From assembly GCA_024709425.1 (NCBI GenBank), contig JANJWS010000085.1:17002-81001 (forward strand): DNA of 64,000 bases, read 5' to 3'. The first letter of the stretch is position 1, and each line of letters starts with the position of its first letter. The notes below the pieces were generated by a model that made no database searches, had not been told where the DNA came from, and saw nothing but the letters and a program-made list of their open reading frames with translations. This stretch comes from Thiobacillus sp. GTDB taxonomy: Bacteria > Pseudomonadota > Gammaproteobacteria > Burkholderiales > Thiobacillaceae. This document shows, piece by piece, positions 55,457 through 62,857 of this stretch. A program made the translations under genes and the position numbers.

Positions 55457-55489
55457 AGGATTCAGGGGTCAGGATTCAGGGGTCAGGGA
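55455..55489 (+). repeat. Heptad array B, 3' side of the four-helix gene
   Basis: Five units, the first degenerate (ATAGGAT), then TCAGGGG, TCAGGAT, TCAGGGG, TCAGGGA. The stop codon of the four-helix gene is the TCA of the third unit read in reverse. The left end touches the E2-E3 start codon, so the array occupies the position of that gene's ribosome-binding site. Confidence 0.82.
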
Positions 55490-55855
55490 GGTGGGCGCAA
55501 GCTTTGCGGTTAGCGCGCTGCGCAGGCCGTGAAGCATCCTTCCCAGTTCATTGGTTTGTTCGAACATTGTTCGTAAGTCGTCTGCCGGCACGTAGCCGAG
55601 TCGGTGCGCCAGTTCAATCTGCGTCTCCGCTTCGGCGAGTGATCCTTGCGCGATGCCGACGAAGCGCAGGTAATCGCGCGTGGTGCTGCGGGCGTGGCCT
55701 TCGGCGAGATTCGATGGAATCGAGACTGCCGCGCGTCGCAACTGATTGGTAAGTCCGTACGTCTCATGGCTTGGGAAAGGGGCCGTGATCCGGTACACGC
55801 TTTCGGCGAGTTGCATCGCCGACTGCCAGACCTTGAGGTCACGGTAGTTTTGCAT
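55469..55855 (-). CDS. Four-helix bundle protein (S23/IVS-family)
   Basis: The 128-residue protein has the pattern of the four-helix bundle family first known from 23S rRNA intervening sequences: YRDLKVWQSAMQLAESVY, YGLTNQLRRAAVSIPSNLAEG, the conserved SNLAEG turn and a helical C-terminal half. Avd proteins of diversity-generating retroelements share the fold, but no reverse transcriptase is present. The ATG borrows its A from array C, whose AGGGG serves as the ribosome site; the last residues SLTPES and stop come from array B. It interrupts the pdh operon between E1-beta and E2-E3. Its role is unknown. Confidence 0.85.
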   Translation of the reverse strand: MQNYRDLKVWQSAMQLAESVYRITAPFPSHETYGLTNQLRRAAVSIPSNLAEGHARSTTRDYLRFVGIAQGSLAEAETQIELAHRLGYVPADDLRTMFEQTNELGRMLHGLRSALTAKLAPTSLTPES

Positions 55856-55888
55856 CCCTGACCCCTGAATCCCGACCCCTGACCCCTG
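55855..55888 (-). repeat. Heptad array C, 5' side of the four-helix gene
   Basis: Read on the minus strand: a partial AGGGG unit, TCAGGGG, TCGGGAT, TCAGGGG and TCAGGGA, the last base being the A of the gene's ATG. It sits 6 bp after the pdhB stop. Unit order is almost the same as in array A. Confidence 0.82.
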
Positions 55889-55894
55889 CGCGCC

Positions 55895-56878
55895 TCAGGC
55901 GCGCCCAAAGAGCTTCAGCACGGCCTTCACCACATCCTCGTGATCCGGGATCGTCGCCTTTTCCAGCGTGTGGTTGTAGGGCTGCGGCACGAGCTTCGAG
56001 TGCACGCGCACCGGCGCGGCGTCGAGCTCAAAGAAGCATTCCTCGTTGATGATGGCGATCACCTCGGAGCCGACGCCGACCGGCGCTTCGTCTTCTTCCG
56101 CGACGACGGCGCGATGCGTCTTGCTGACCGATTTGCGGATGCCTTCGCGGTCGAGCGGCGACAGCGAATACAGGTCGACGACCTCGGCGGCGATGCTGTA
56201 CTGCTTGTCAAGAATCTCGGCAGCCTTGAGGCACCAGTGCACCGAGACGTTGTAGCCGAAGAGTGTGACATCCGTGCCGGCGCGGGCGACGTCCGAGCCT
56301 TCCAGCGGGTGGAAGTATTCGCCATCGGGCACTTCGCCCTTCATGTTGTACATCAGTTCGTGTTCGTTGATGAACACCGGGTCGTCGCAGCGGATCGCCG
56401 ATTTGAGGAGGCCGTAGGCCTGCTTCGGGTTCGACGGCGTGACGACGCGCAGGCCGGCGATGCCCATGAACACCTTTTCCATGCGCGCGGAGTGCTGCGC
56501 GCCGAGCTGGTGTGCGGCGCCGCCGGCGGAGCGGAACACGCACGGCGCGGCGAGCTGGCCGCCCGACATGTAGCGCACCTTGGCGGCGGAGTTGAACATC
56601 TGGTCCATCGCCAGCCAGGCGAAGTTGACCGACATGATTTCCACAATCGGGCGCACGCCAAGAAAGGACGCGCCAACCGCCAGGCCGGTGAAGCCGCCTT
56701 CGGAGATTGGGGTGTCCATCACGCGCAGCGGACCGTATTTCTCGTACAGTCCCTTGGTCGCCTTGTAGGTGCCGCCGGCGACGCCGATGTCCTCGCCCAT
56801 GCAGATGACCAGAGGGTCACGTGCCATTTCCTCGTCGTGGGCGCGCTGGATCGCTTCCCAGTACATGATGTTTGCCAT
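55895..56878 (-). CDS. pdhB: Pyruvate dehydrogenase E1 component, beta subunit
   Basis: The 327-residue protein is the beta chain of the heterotetrameric E1, which decarboxylates pyruvate with thiamine diphosphate. It has MGEDIGVAGGTYKATKGL, DTPISEGGFTGLAVGAS with the Glu that activates TPP, and the transketolase C-terminal domain. The family residues point to pyruvate rather than branched-chain substrates, but acetoin is not excluded. It ends 6 bp before the four-helix element. Confidence 0.9.
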   Translation of the reverse strand: MANIMYWEAIQRAHDEEMARDPLVICMGEDIGVAGGTYKATKGLYEKYGPLRVMDTPISEGGFTGLAVGASFLGVRPIVEIMSVNFAWLAMDQMFNSAAKVRYMSGGQLAAPCVFRSAGGAAHQLGAQHSARMEKVFMGIAGLRVVTPSNPKQAYGLLKSAIRCDDPVFINEHELMYNMKGEVPDGEYFHPLEGSDVARAGTDVTLFGYNVSVHWCLKAAEILDKQYSIAAEVVDLYSLSPLDREGIRKSVSKTHRAVVAEEDEAPVGVGSEVIAIINEECFFELDAAPVRVHSKLVPQPYNHTLEKATIPDHEDVVKAVLKLFGRA

Positions 56879-56923
56879 GCTGTGTTCCTTAAATTTCAGC
56901 GTCGCCGAGCGACGGCGTCGTCT

Positions 56924-56960
56924 CCCTCTCCCGCGTGCGGGAGAGGGATGGGGAGAGGGA
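56924..56960. repeat. REP-like palindrome between pdhA and pdhB
   Basis: CCCTCTCCCGC (56924-56934) and GCGGGAGAGGG (56937-56947) are exact 11-bp complements around GT, followed by GGGGAGAGGG. This is the look of the CCCTCTCCC...GGGAGAGGG interspersed palindromes common in GC-rich proteobacteria. It fills most of the 99-bp gap between the two E1 genes and could form a strong RNA hairpin that lowers pdhB expression. Confidence 0.65.
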
Positions 56961-56977
56961 CATGCCCAGGAAGACCA

Positions 56978-57979
56978 TCAGGCGGCCTTGCCCGTGAGCC
57001 AGGGCAACTGGGTTTCGCGTTCGGCGAGCACGTATTTTTCGAGGTCCTCGACGCGCGGTTCGGGCGATTCCTCGGAGAACTTGATCACTTCGTTCTCGAT
57101 GTAGGCGTCGGTTTCCTTTTCCAGGGCCTCGTAATCGGCCATGGTCAGCGCCTTCTCGGCGATGAGACGGTCGCGCAGGATGAAAATGGGGTCGCGCTGC
57201 TTCCACATTTCCTCTTCCTCGCGCGTGCGGTAGCCGCGCGAATCGGACATGGAGTGGCCGCGATAACGATAGGTCATCAGTTCGAGGAAGTAGGGGCCCT
57301 TGCCGGAGCGGACGTGGTCGACGGCCTTGCGGGCATGCTCGTAGACCACCTCGATGTCCTGGCCGTCGCATTCGTCCGCGGGGATGTTGTAAGCGGCGAC
57401 ACGTTTGTGCTGGTGCACCACGGCGGTCGAGCGGTCGATCGCGGTGCCGATGCCGTAGAGGTTGTTCTCGCACACGAACAGCACCGGCAGCTTCCACAGC
57501 GCGGCCATGTTCAGCGTCTCGTGGAAGGTGCCCTGGTTGTTGGCGGCGTCGCCGAGGAAGCAGATCGCGATCTCGTCACCGCCCTTCAGCTGAATCGCCT
57601 TGGCGATGCCGGCGGCGAGCGGGAACGGGCCGCCCACCAGCGCGTAGCCGCCCATGAAGCGGTGCGCCACGTCGAAGATGTGCATCGAGCCGCCGCGGCC
57701 CTTGCTGGAACCGGTCTCCTTGCCGTACAGCTCGGCCATCACTTCCTTCGGATCGGCGCCGCACTTGATCGCGTGCACATGGTCGCGGTAGCCGGTGATC
57801 ACGTAGTCGTGGCCGGGTCGCGCGGCTTCCATCACGCCGTTGCAGCAGGCCTCCTGGCCGGGATAGAGGTGCAGGAAGCCGCCGATCTTGCGCTCGATGT
57901 AGGCCTGGTAGCAGCGCTCTTCAAAACGGCGGTGCAGCACCATTTCGCGCAGCACACGTTTCTTGTCTTCAATCTTCAT
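56978..57979 (-). CDS. pdhA: Pyruvate dehydrogenase E1 component, alpha subunit
   Basis: The 333-residue protein has the alpha-chain features: GFLHLYPGQEA, SSKGRGGSMHIFD, the TPP motif FLGDAANNQGTFHE ending in CENN, and the phosphorylation-loop-like YRYRGHSMSDSRGYRT. It is the first gene of the operon pdhA-pdhB-(four-helix gene)-E2/E3. The ATG at 57979 gives the expected length. It is divergent from pepA across 113 bp. Confidence 0.92.
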   Translation of the reverse strand: MKIEDKKRVLREMVLHRRFEERCYQAYIERKIGGFLHLYPGQEACCNGVMEAARPGHDYVITGYRDHVHAIKCGADPKEVMAELYGKETGSSKGRGGSMHIFDVAHRFMGGYALVGGPFPLAAGIAKAIQLKGGDEIAICFLGDAANNQGTFHETLNMAALWKLPVLFVCENNLYGIGTAIDRSTAVVHQHKRVAAYNIPADECDGQDIEVVYEHARKAVDHVRSGKGPYFLELMTYRYRGHSMSDSRGYRTREEEEMWKQRDPIFILRDRLIAEKALTMADYEALEKETDAYIENEVIKFSEESPEPRVEDLEKYVLAERETQLPWLTGKAA

Positions 57980-58092
57980 TCGGTTACCCTTGTCGGATGG
58001 GGCGGAAAACGCGCTGAGAAAAAACTCAAACGCGCAATTATCCGGTAAACCCCGTGACCCATCAAGAAATGCACCTTTCCCGAGGAACCGAG

Positions 58093-59577
58093 ATGTTGCC
58101 CAAGTTGACCGAGAACAAGGCCGAGATCACCGAGAAGCTGCTCGATCAGGCGGGGCACGCGCTGCTCGTGCTGCCGCACGCCAAGGCGCTGCCCGAGGTC
58201 GCGGGGGCCGCCGCGCTGAAGGCCGCGCTGAAGCGGCGCGACCTCAAGCCCGAGGCGCTGGCGAAATCGCCGGTCGCGGTGCAGTTGCCCGGTGGCACGC
58301 TCGCCGTCGCGGTGATGGTGAAGCCGGACGCCTCCACCTTCGAAACACACGAGGTGCTGCGCAAGGGGCTCGCCCTGCTGATGGCGGAGCATCCGAAGAC
58401 GCTCGCGCTGGCAGTGTTCGGCGACGCCGCATTCAAGGCACGCGTCGGTGAGGCGGTGGCGTACGTCGCGCTGGTCAATGCCGTGCCGCTGCCGGCGCGC
58501 AAGTCGAATCCCGATCCGGTGTTGAAAGCAATCGCGCTCCATGGCCACAGGTCCACCGATGGCCTGGCGCGTGTGCAGGCCCTCGCCGAAGGCAACCTGC
58601 TCACCCGTAGCCTCACCGTGCAGGGACCGGACGAACTGACCCCCGGGGTGTACCGCAAGCGCATCAAGGCGCTGGCGAAGACCTACGGCTGGAGCGTCGA
58701 GGAATATTCCTTCGACAAGCTGAAGAAGATGGGCGCGGGCGCGTTCTGCGCGGTCGCGCAGGGGTCGCCGGCGAAGGACGCGGCCATCGTGCGGGTCAGG
58801 TATCAGGGGGCAAAAAAGGGGTCGGGGGTCAGGAGTCAGGGGTCAGGGAACACCGTGGCCTTTGTGGGCAAGGGCATCTGCTTCGATACGGGCGGTCATA
58901 ATTTAAAACCCGCCAAGTACATGCAGGGCATGCACGAGGATATGAACGGCTCGGCGGTGGTGCTCGGCATCCTCGCCGCGGCGTCGAAACTCAAGCTGCC
59001 GTTTACGCTGGAAGGCTGGCTCGCGCTCGCCGAGAACCACATCAGCCCGGAGGCCTACCGGCAGAACGAAGTGGTGAAAGCATTGAACGGCACCAGCATC
59101 GAAGTCGTCCACACCGACGCCGAGGGCCGCATGGTGCTGGCCGATACGCTCACGCTGGCGGCGAAAGGGAAACCCGACCTCATCGCCGACTTCGCCACGC
59201 TCACCGGCTCCATGCACTACGCGCTCGGCAGCCGCATGTCGGGCGTCTTCGCCAGTTCAAGCGCGCTCGCGCACCAGGCCTCGCGCGCGGCGTCGGCGAG
59301 CGGCGAACGCATCGTCGTCTTTCCCTATCCGGAAGACTACGACACGAGCCTCGATTCCACCGTTGCCGACGTCAAGCAGTGCAGCATGGAGGGCGAAGCC
59401 GACCACATCCTCGCCACCCGCTTCCTGTCGCGCTTCGTCGGCGACACGCCCTGGCTGCACATGGATCTCTCCGGCCACAGCTGCAAAGGCGGGCTGGGCG
59501 CGGTGATGAGCGACGCCAACGGGTTCGGCGTGGCGTGGGGGATCGCGCTGCTGGACGGGTTGCATAGCGGGAGCTGA
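58093..59577 (+). CDS. M17 leucyl aminopeptidase family protein with a repeat insert
   Basis: The 494-residue protein is a two-metal aminopeptidase: GKGICFDTGG with the first metal ligands, DMNGSAVVLG, and HTDAEGRMVLADTL (family form NTDAEGRL), with the catalytic Lys and Arg in place. Heptad array D (58817-58849) encodes 11 residues, GSGVRSQGSGN, just before the NTVAFVGKG strand, in frame. I chose the ATG at 58093 because GAGGAA lies five bases before it; an earlier GTG at 58054 has no such site. It may turn over peptides in the cytoplasm. The inserted loop could affect hexamer contacts. Confidence 0.9.
   Translation: MLPKLTENKAEITEKLLDQAGHALLVLPHAKALPEVAGAAALKAALKRRDLKPEALAKSPVAVQLPGGTLAVAVMVKPDASTFETHEVLRKGLALLMAEHPKTLALAVFGDAAFKARVGEAVAYVALVNAVPLPARKSNPDPVLKAIALHGHRSTDGLARVQALAEGNLLTRSLTVQGPDELTPGVYRKRIKALAKTYGWSVEEYSFDKLKKMGAGAFCAVAQGSPAKDAAIVRVRYQGAKKGSGVRSQGSGNTVAFVGKGICFDTGGHNLKPAKYMQGMHEDMNGSAVVLGILAAASKLKLPFTLEGWLALAENHISPEAYRQNEVVKALNGTSIEVVHTDAEGRMVLADTLTLAAKGKPDLIADFATLTGSMHYALGSRMSGVFASSSALAHQASRAASASGERIVVFPYPEDYDTSLDSTVADVKQCSMEGEADHILATRFLSRFVGDTPWLHMDLSGHSCKGGLGAVMSDANGFGVAWGIALLDGLHSGS
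58817..58849 (+). repeat. Heptad array D, inside the M17 aminopeptidase gene
   Basis: AGGGG, TCGGGGG, TCAGGAG, TCAGGGG, TCAGGGA: 33 bp, a multiple of three, so the frame is kept. Two further heptads (TCAGGTA, TCAGGGG at 58796-58809) precede it out of phase. Direction is opposite to arrays A and C on the chromosome. Confidence 0.78.
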
Positions 59578-59584
59578 AGCGCGG

Positions 59585-60238
59585 ATGTCTGACGTCGTGC
59601 GGGGCCTGGCGGTCGTTCACGTCGACGACGCGCTGCTGGTGCTCGACAAGCCCAGCGGCCTACTCGCGGTCCCCGGACGTGGCGCTGACAAACAGGATTG
59701 CGTGAGCGCACGGGTGCAGGCCCGCTATCGCGATGCCCTGATCGTGCACCGTCTGGACATGGACACCTCGGGGCTGATGGTGATGGCACGCGGGCCGGTG
59801 GCGCAGCGCGCATTGAGCATGGCCTTCGCGGCGCGCGCGGTGACCAAGCGTTATCTCGCGGTCGTGGCGGGGCGGGTCAAGCCGCCGGCGGGGGAATGGG
59901 GCTGTATCGACCTGCCGCTGGTCTGCGACTGGCCCAACCGGCCGCGCCAGATCGTCGATCACGCCATCGGCAAACCCAGCCTCACGCGCTGGCGCGTGCT
60001 GGAACACGACGTCACCCATGATGCCACGCACGTCGAACTGGAGCCGGTCACCGGGCGTTCGCACCAGTTGCGGGTGCATCTTGCTGCACGCGGACACCCG
60101 ATACTCGGCGACCCGCTGTACGCGCCGGCTGCGGTGCAGGCCCGTGCACCGCGGCTGATGTTGCACGCCTGGCGTCTGGCGTTTGAGCATCCTGTGACGG
60201 CCGACGCGATGACATTCGAGCGGCCAGCGCCGTTCTGA
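59585..60238 (+). CDS. rluA: RluA-family pseudouridine synthase
   Basis: The 217-residue enzyme has the catalytic Asp58 in HRLDMDTSGLMV, DKPSGLLAVPG, the TGRSHQLRVH motif and the closing LMLHAWRL. It lacks an S4 domain and equals E. coli RluA in length (219), which modifies 23S rRNA U746 and tRNA U32. Whether this one has both targets cannot be told. It starts eight bases after the aminopeptidase gene. Confidence 0.9.
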   Translation: MSDVVRGLAVVHVDDALLVLDKPSGLLAVPGRGADKQDCVSARVQARYRDALIVHRLDMDTSGLMVMARGPVAQRALSMAFAARAVTKRYLAVVAGRVKPPAGEWGCIDLPLVCDWPNRPRQIVDHAIGKPSLTRWRVLEHDVTHDATHVELEPVTGRSHQLRVHLAARGHPILGDPLYAPAAVQARAPRLMLHAWRLAFEHPVTADAMTFERPAPF

Positions 60239-60248
60239 GCGCCGGGCG

Positions 60249-60273
60249 AAAAAAACGCCGGCAAAGCCGGCGT
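60249..60273 (-). terminator. Intrinsic terminator for the PEP-CTERM gene
   Basis: On the minus strand, ACGCCGGC and GCCGGCGT form an 8-bp stem with a TTT loop, followed by a run of seven Ts. It lies 29 bp after the PEP-CTERM stop and is a textbook rho-independent terminator; rluA ends just to its left on the other strand. Confidence 0.85.
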
Positions 60274-60301
60274 ACCACCCATCGGCAAGGAGGATCGAGT
60301 G

Positions 60302-60853
60302 TCAGGACGAACGGGCGCGCTTCTGGCGCAGGCGCAGGCCGATCAGGCCGATGCCGGCGAGCAGCATGCCCCAGGTTTCGGGTTCCGGGACGGGTGCCGT
60401 GGCGGCGGCGACGGTATACATGCCGCCGAGACTGCCCGTGGCCGTGCCGCCGATCTTGAGCGTGTAGCTCCCGGCGGCGAAGTACGAACCCCAGGGCAGG
60501 ACGAGAAAGTCGGGGTCGCCCGCCGGGATGAAGCTGGTGTAGAGGGCGTTGCCGCTGTCGTAGATGTTCGCGCTCAGGCCCGTGATATCGGTGAACGTCA
60601 GCGTGAACGCACCGTATGTGAAGCCGAGTTCGACGTCGGCCACGCCCGCGCCGGCGTAGAGGTTGGTCAGGATGTCAAATGACAGGCTGTGGTCGATCGT
60701 ACCGGTGGACGACACCGTGAAACCATCAACATACACCGCCGGAGCGCCGAATGCGCCCAGGTAGACGCTGTCGGTCAGATTCAATGTGTTGACGGCGTGG
60801 GCGCTTCCCGCGGCCGCGAGACCGGCCGCCAGGGCCAGTGCGTGATATTTCAT
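60302..60853 (-). CDS. PEP-CTERM sorting domain protein
   Basis: The 183-residue protein has a signal peptide (cleavage after SAHA, residue 20), a beta-rich body with no cysteines and no known enzyme motif, and a C-terminal VPEPETWGMLLAGIGLIGL (155-173) followed by RLRQKRARSS: the sorting signal recognised by exosortase. It would be exported, cleaved and displayed or secreted, often with extracellular polysaccharide in floc- or biofilm-forming bacteria. GGAGGAG lies before the ATG. A sigma-54-type promoter is seen 73 bp upstream. Confidence 0.9.
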   Translation of the reverse strand: MKYHALALAAGLAAAGSAHAVNTLNLTDSVYLGAFGAPAVYVDGFTVSSTGTIDHSLSFDILTNLYAGAGVADVELGFTYGAFTLTFTDITGLSANIYDSGNALYTSFIPAGDPDFLVLPWGSYFAAGSYTLKIGGTATGSLGGMYTVAAATAPVPEPETWGMLLAGIGLIGLRLRQKRARSS

Positions 60854-60925
60854 GTTGCTCCTCCAGATTGAGATTTACTTATCCTGTAATCGAAACACAG
60901 GCTTGCGACTACGTGAAATCAAGAA

Positions 60926-60940
60926 GCAAGACTTATTCCA
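60926..60940 (-). promoter_or_regulatory. Sigma-54 (-24/-12) promoter of the PEP-CTERM gene
   Basis: On the minus strand TGGAATAAGTCTTGC has the invariant GG and GC of sigma-54 promoters with exactly 10 bases between them, and TTGC at the -12 end. It predicts a 5' leader of about 60 bases. PEP-CTERM systems are often controlled by RpoN with the PrsK/PrsR two-component pair, which supports the call. The rest of the 186-bp gap is AT-rich; no clear activator site was identified. Confidence 0.65.
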
Positions 60941-61039
60941 GATTTGTATCGTGTTGTTTTTATTGGGCCCATATTTTTTGGTGGTTGGAAAGTGTAAAAA
61001 AATCCGACAAAAATACCAGCCAGTTTGGCCCACCTACAC

Positions 61040-62701
61040 TCAGCGAGCCGACAGATAGCTGGGAAAGGCGTTCTTGTCGAGCAGGATCTCGATGAGATTG
61101 ATGCCCCGCGTCAGGTCTGCGCGGTCGAACATCACGGCCAGGTCCGCCTCGGTCTCGACGCGGTAGTGGGCGACGCCGAAGGATTGCGCGAGCAGGGCGA
61201 AGTCTGGATTCCTGAAATCGCAGTCGATGTAGCGCTCGCCGTAGAGCTGGAACTGGTTCTTGCGGATGAGCGAGAGGGTGGAATTGTTGATGACGACGAC
61301 GTTGAGCGGGATGGCGTAGTTGACGGCGGTCATCAGTTCCATGCCGCACATCTGGAAGCCGCCGTCGCCGAGGATGGCGAAGGTGGGGCTGTCCGGAGCG
61401 AAGCAGCGCGCGCCGATGGCGGCGGGCAGCGCATAGCCGAGCGAGGATATCCCGGTGTTGGGAAAGTAGTGGTTGCGGTCGGAGACGTCGAAGTAGCTCT
61501 GCGCGAACACGATGTTGTCGTCGAACACCAGCGCGTCCTGCGGGAAGCGGCGGGCGAGCGCTTCGTAGAACAGGCGGATGAGGCGGAATTTTCCGCCGTT
61601 GTCGGCGCCTGCGGCATTGTCTGGCGGTGTCCCGGTACGGTGGGCATCCAGGCGGTCGAGCGCCTTGGGCGGCATGGCGGTCGCGTCGAGCACGGCGAGC
61701 ACGTGTTGCAGGGTGGCGCGAATGTCGCCGCAGATCGCGAGTTCGGGCTGGAACGCGCGGCCGAGCCGGGCGGGGTCGCGGTCGACCTGCACGATGCGCT
61801 TGCCGGCGAGGAGGCGCGCGTCCCACGCGTGGCTGGTGCGCTCGTTGAAGCCGGCACCGAGCACGATGAGCAGGTCGGCGTGCTCGGTCAGATAGCGATA
61901 GGCGTCGCCGTTGGAGGTGACGCCGAGGCAGCCGAGCGACAGCGGTGTGCCTTCGCCGACTACGCCCTTGGCCTTGAGGCTGGTCGCCACCGGAATGCCG
62001 AAACGTTCGGAGAGCGTGGCGACGAGCTCGCGCGCATCGGTGGCGAGGCAGCCGTAGCCCGCGACGATGGCGGGATAGCGTGCGCCGCGGAGGATTTCGG
62101 CAAACGCGTCGGCGGGTGCCGCGTCGCCCAGGGCGGGCTGGTGCGGCAGATGGATCTGCTCGAGCGCCGCCGCGTCGACCGTCTCCTTCTGTACGTTGTA
62201 GGGAATCGACAGCAGCACCGGGCCGGGGTCGCGCCCCAGCAGCGCCTGCGTCGTCTGGTTCAGCACCTGGCCGAGATAATCGGTACGCTCGACCAGCCGG
62301 CGATAGCGGGTGATGCTGGAAAAGAGCCGCGCCTGGTCGATGGTGCCGCCTTCCCCCGAGCTTTCCTGCAGGCCGCCGCGGCCGAACTGGTAGGTTGGCG
62401 TTTCACCCGTGATCGCCAGCACTGGCAGGCGCTCGGCGTAGGCATTGGCGATGCCGGTGATGAGGTTGGTCGCACCGGGACCCGCTGTGGCGATGCACGC
62501 CGACGGGCGTTGCGCGAGTCGCGCGTAGCCGCCGGCCATGAAGGCTGCGCCCTGCTCGTGCTTCACCAGCACGCTTTTCACCGTGGAATCGCGCAGGCGG
62601 TCGTAGATCGGCAGCACGTGCGCGCCGGGCATGCCGAAAATGTTGTCGATGCCGAGCCGCTCGAGGTATCGGACGATGAGTTCGCTGACGGAAAGATTCA
62701 T
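61040..62701 (-). CDS. Thiamine-diphosphate enzyme, acetolactate synthase-like
   Basis: The 553-residue protein has the three-domain layout of the POX/AHAS family: catalytic Glu49 in VKHEQGAAFMAGGYAR, a central nucleotide-binding-like domain, and the C-terminal TPP motif GDGGFQMCGMEL ending in VVINN. Resemblance is closest to large-subunit acetolactate synthases. There is no ilvN or ilvC beside it, so it may be a catabolic acetolactate synthase or another 2-oxo acid decarboxylating enzyme. The ATG at 62701 gives the usual NLSVSELIV start. Confidence 0.82.
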   Translation of the reverse strand: MNLSVSELIVRYLERLGIDNIFGMPGAHVLPIYDRLRDSTVKSVLVKHEQGAAFMAGGYARLAQRPSACIATAGPGATNLITGIANAYAERLPVLAITGETPTYQFGRGGLQESSGEGGTIDQARLFSSITRYRRLVERTDYLGQVLNQTTQALLGRDPGPVLLSIPYNVQKETVDAAALEQIHLPHQPALGDAAPADAFAEILRGARYPAIVAGYGCLATDARELVATLSERFGIPVATSLKAKGVVGEGTPLSLGCLGVTSNGDAYRYLTEHADLLIVLGAGFNERTSHAWDARLLAGKRIVQVDRDPARLGRAFQPELAICGDIRATLQHVLAVLDATAMPPKALDRLDAHRTGTPPDNAAGADNGGKFRLIRLFYEALARRFPQDALVFDDNIVFAQSYFDVSDRNHYFPNTGISSLGYALPAAIGARCFAPDSPTFAILGDGGFQMCGMELMTAVNYAIPLNVVVINNSTLSLIRKNQFQLYGERYIDCDFRNPDFALLAQSFGVAHYRVETEADLAVMFDRADLTRGINLIEILLDKNAFPSYLSAR

Positions 62702-62857
62702 GTGGCTGGGCCGGGCACGCAGCAACGCCGCGGGACCGCGCGGCCCTGAAAAATTCCGATTTGAGCACAAGACGCGGCGCAGGAAAACCTGTGCGCGGGC
62801 GGGAAAGGCTTGCGAAGCCGGCGGCACGTGGAGCGGACCGCCGTGTGCCGGCCGGGT

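Larger units (their letters stand above)
55455..55888 (-). mobile_element. Candidate mini-element: four-helix gene between inverted heptad arrays
   Basis: A 434-bp unit lies between pdhB and the E2-E3 gene. Its ends are arrays of five heptads in inverted orientation; aligned head to head they match at 30 of 34 positions. Both arrays point inward, ending in TCAGGGA. The enclosed gene uses bases of one array for its Shine-Dalgarno and start, and of the other for its last seven codons and stop. There is no transposase inside, so it would be moved in trans. The mobile nature is inferred from structure and from further solo arrays at 53.9 and 58.8 kb. Confidence 0.55.

Noticed and set aside
55469..55855. 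Four-helix protein as Avd of a diversity-generating retroelement
   Set aside because: No reverse transcriptase, template repeat or variable repeat is seen in the window.
55469..55855. Four-helix gene as a 23S rRNA intervening sequence
   Set aside because: It is embedded in a protein-coding operon; there is no rRNA in the window.
53911..58849. Heptad arrays as a CRISPR
   Set aside because: Units are 7 bp with no spacers, arrays are about 34 bp and scattered, and no cas gene is present.
61040..62701. Firm call as biosynthetic IlvB
   Set aside because: No ilvN or ilvC beside it; the family includes several other 2-oxo acid enzymes.
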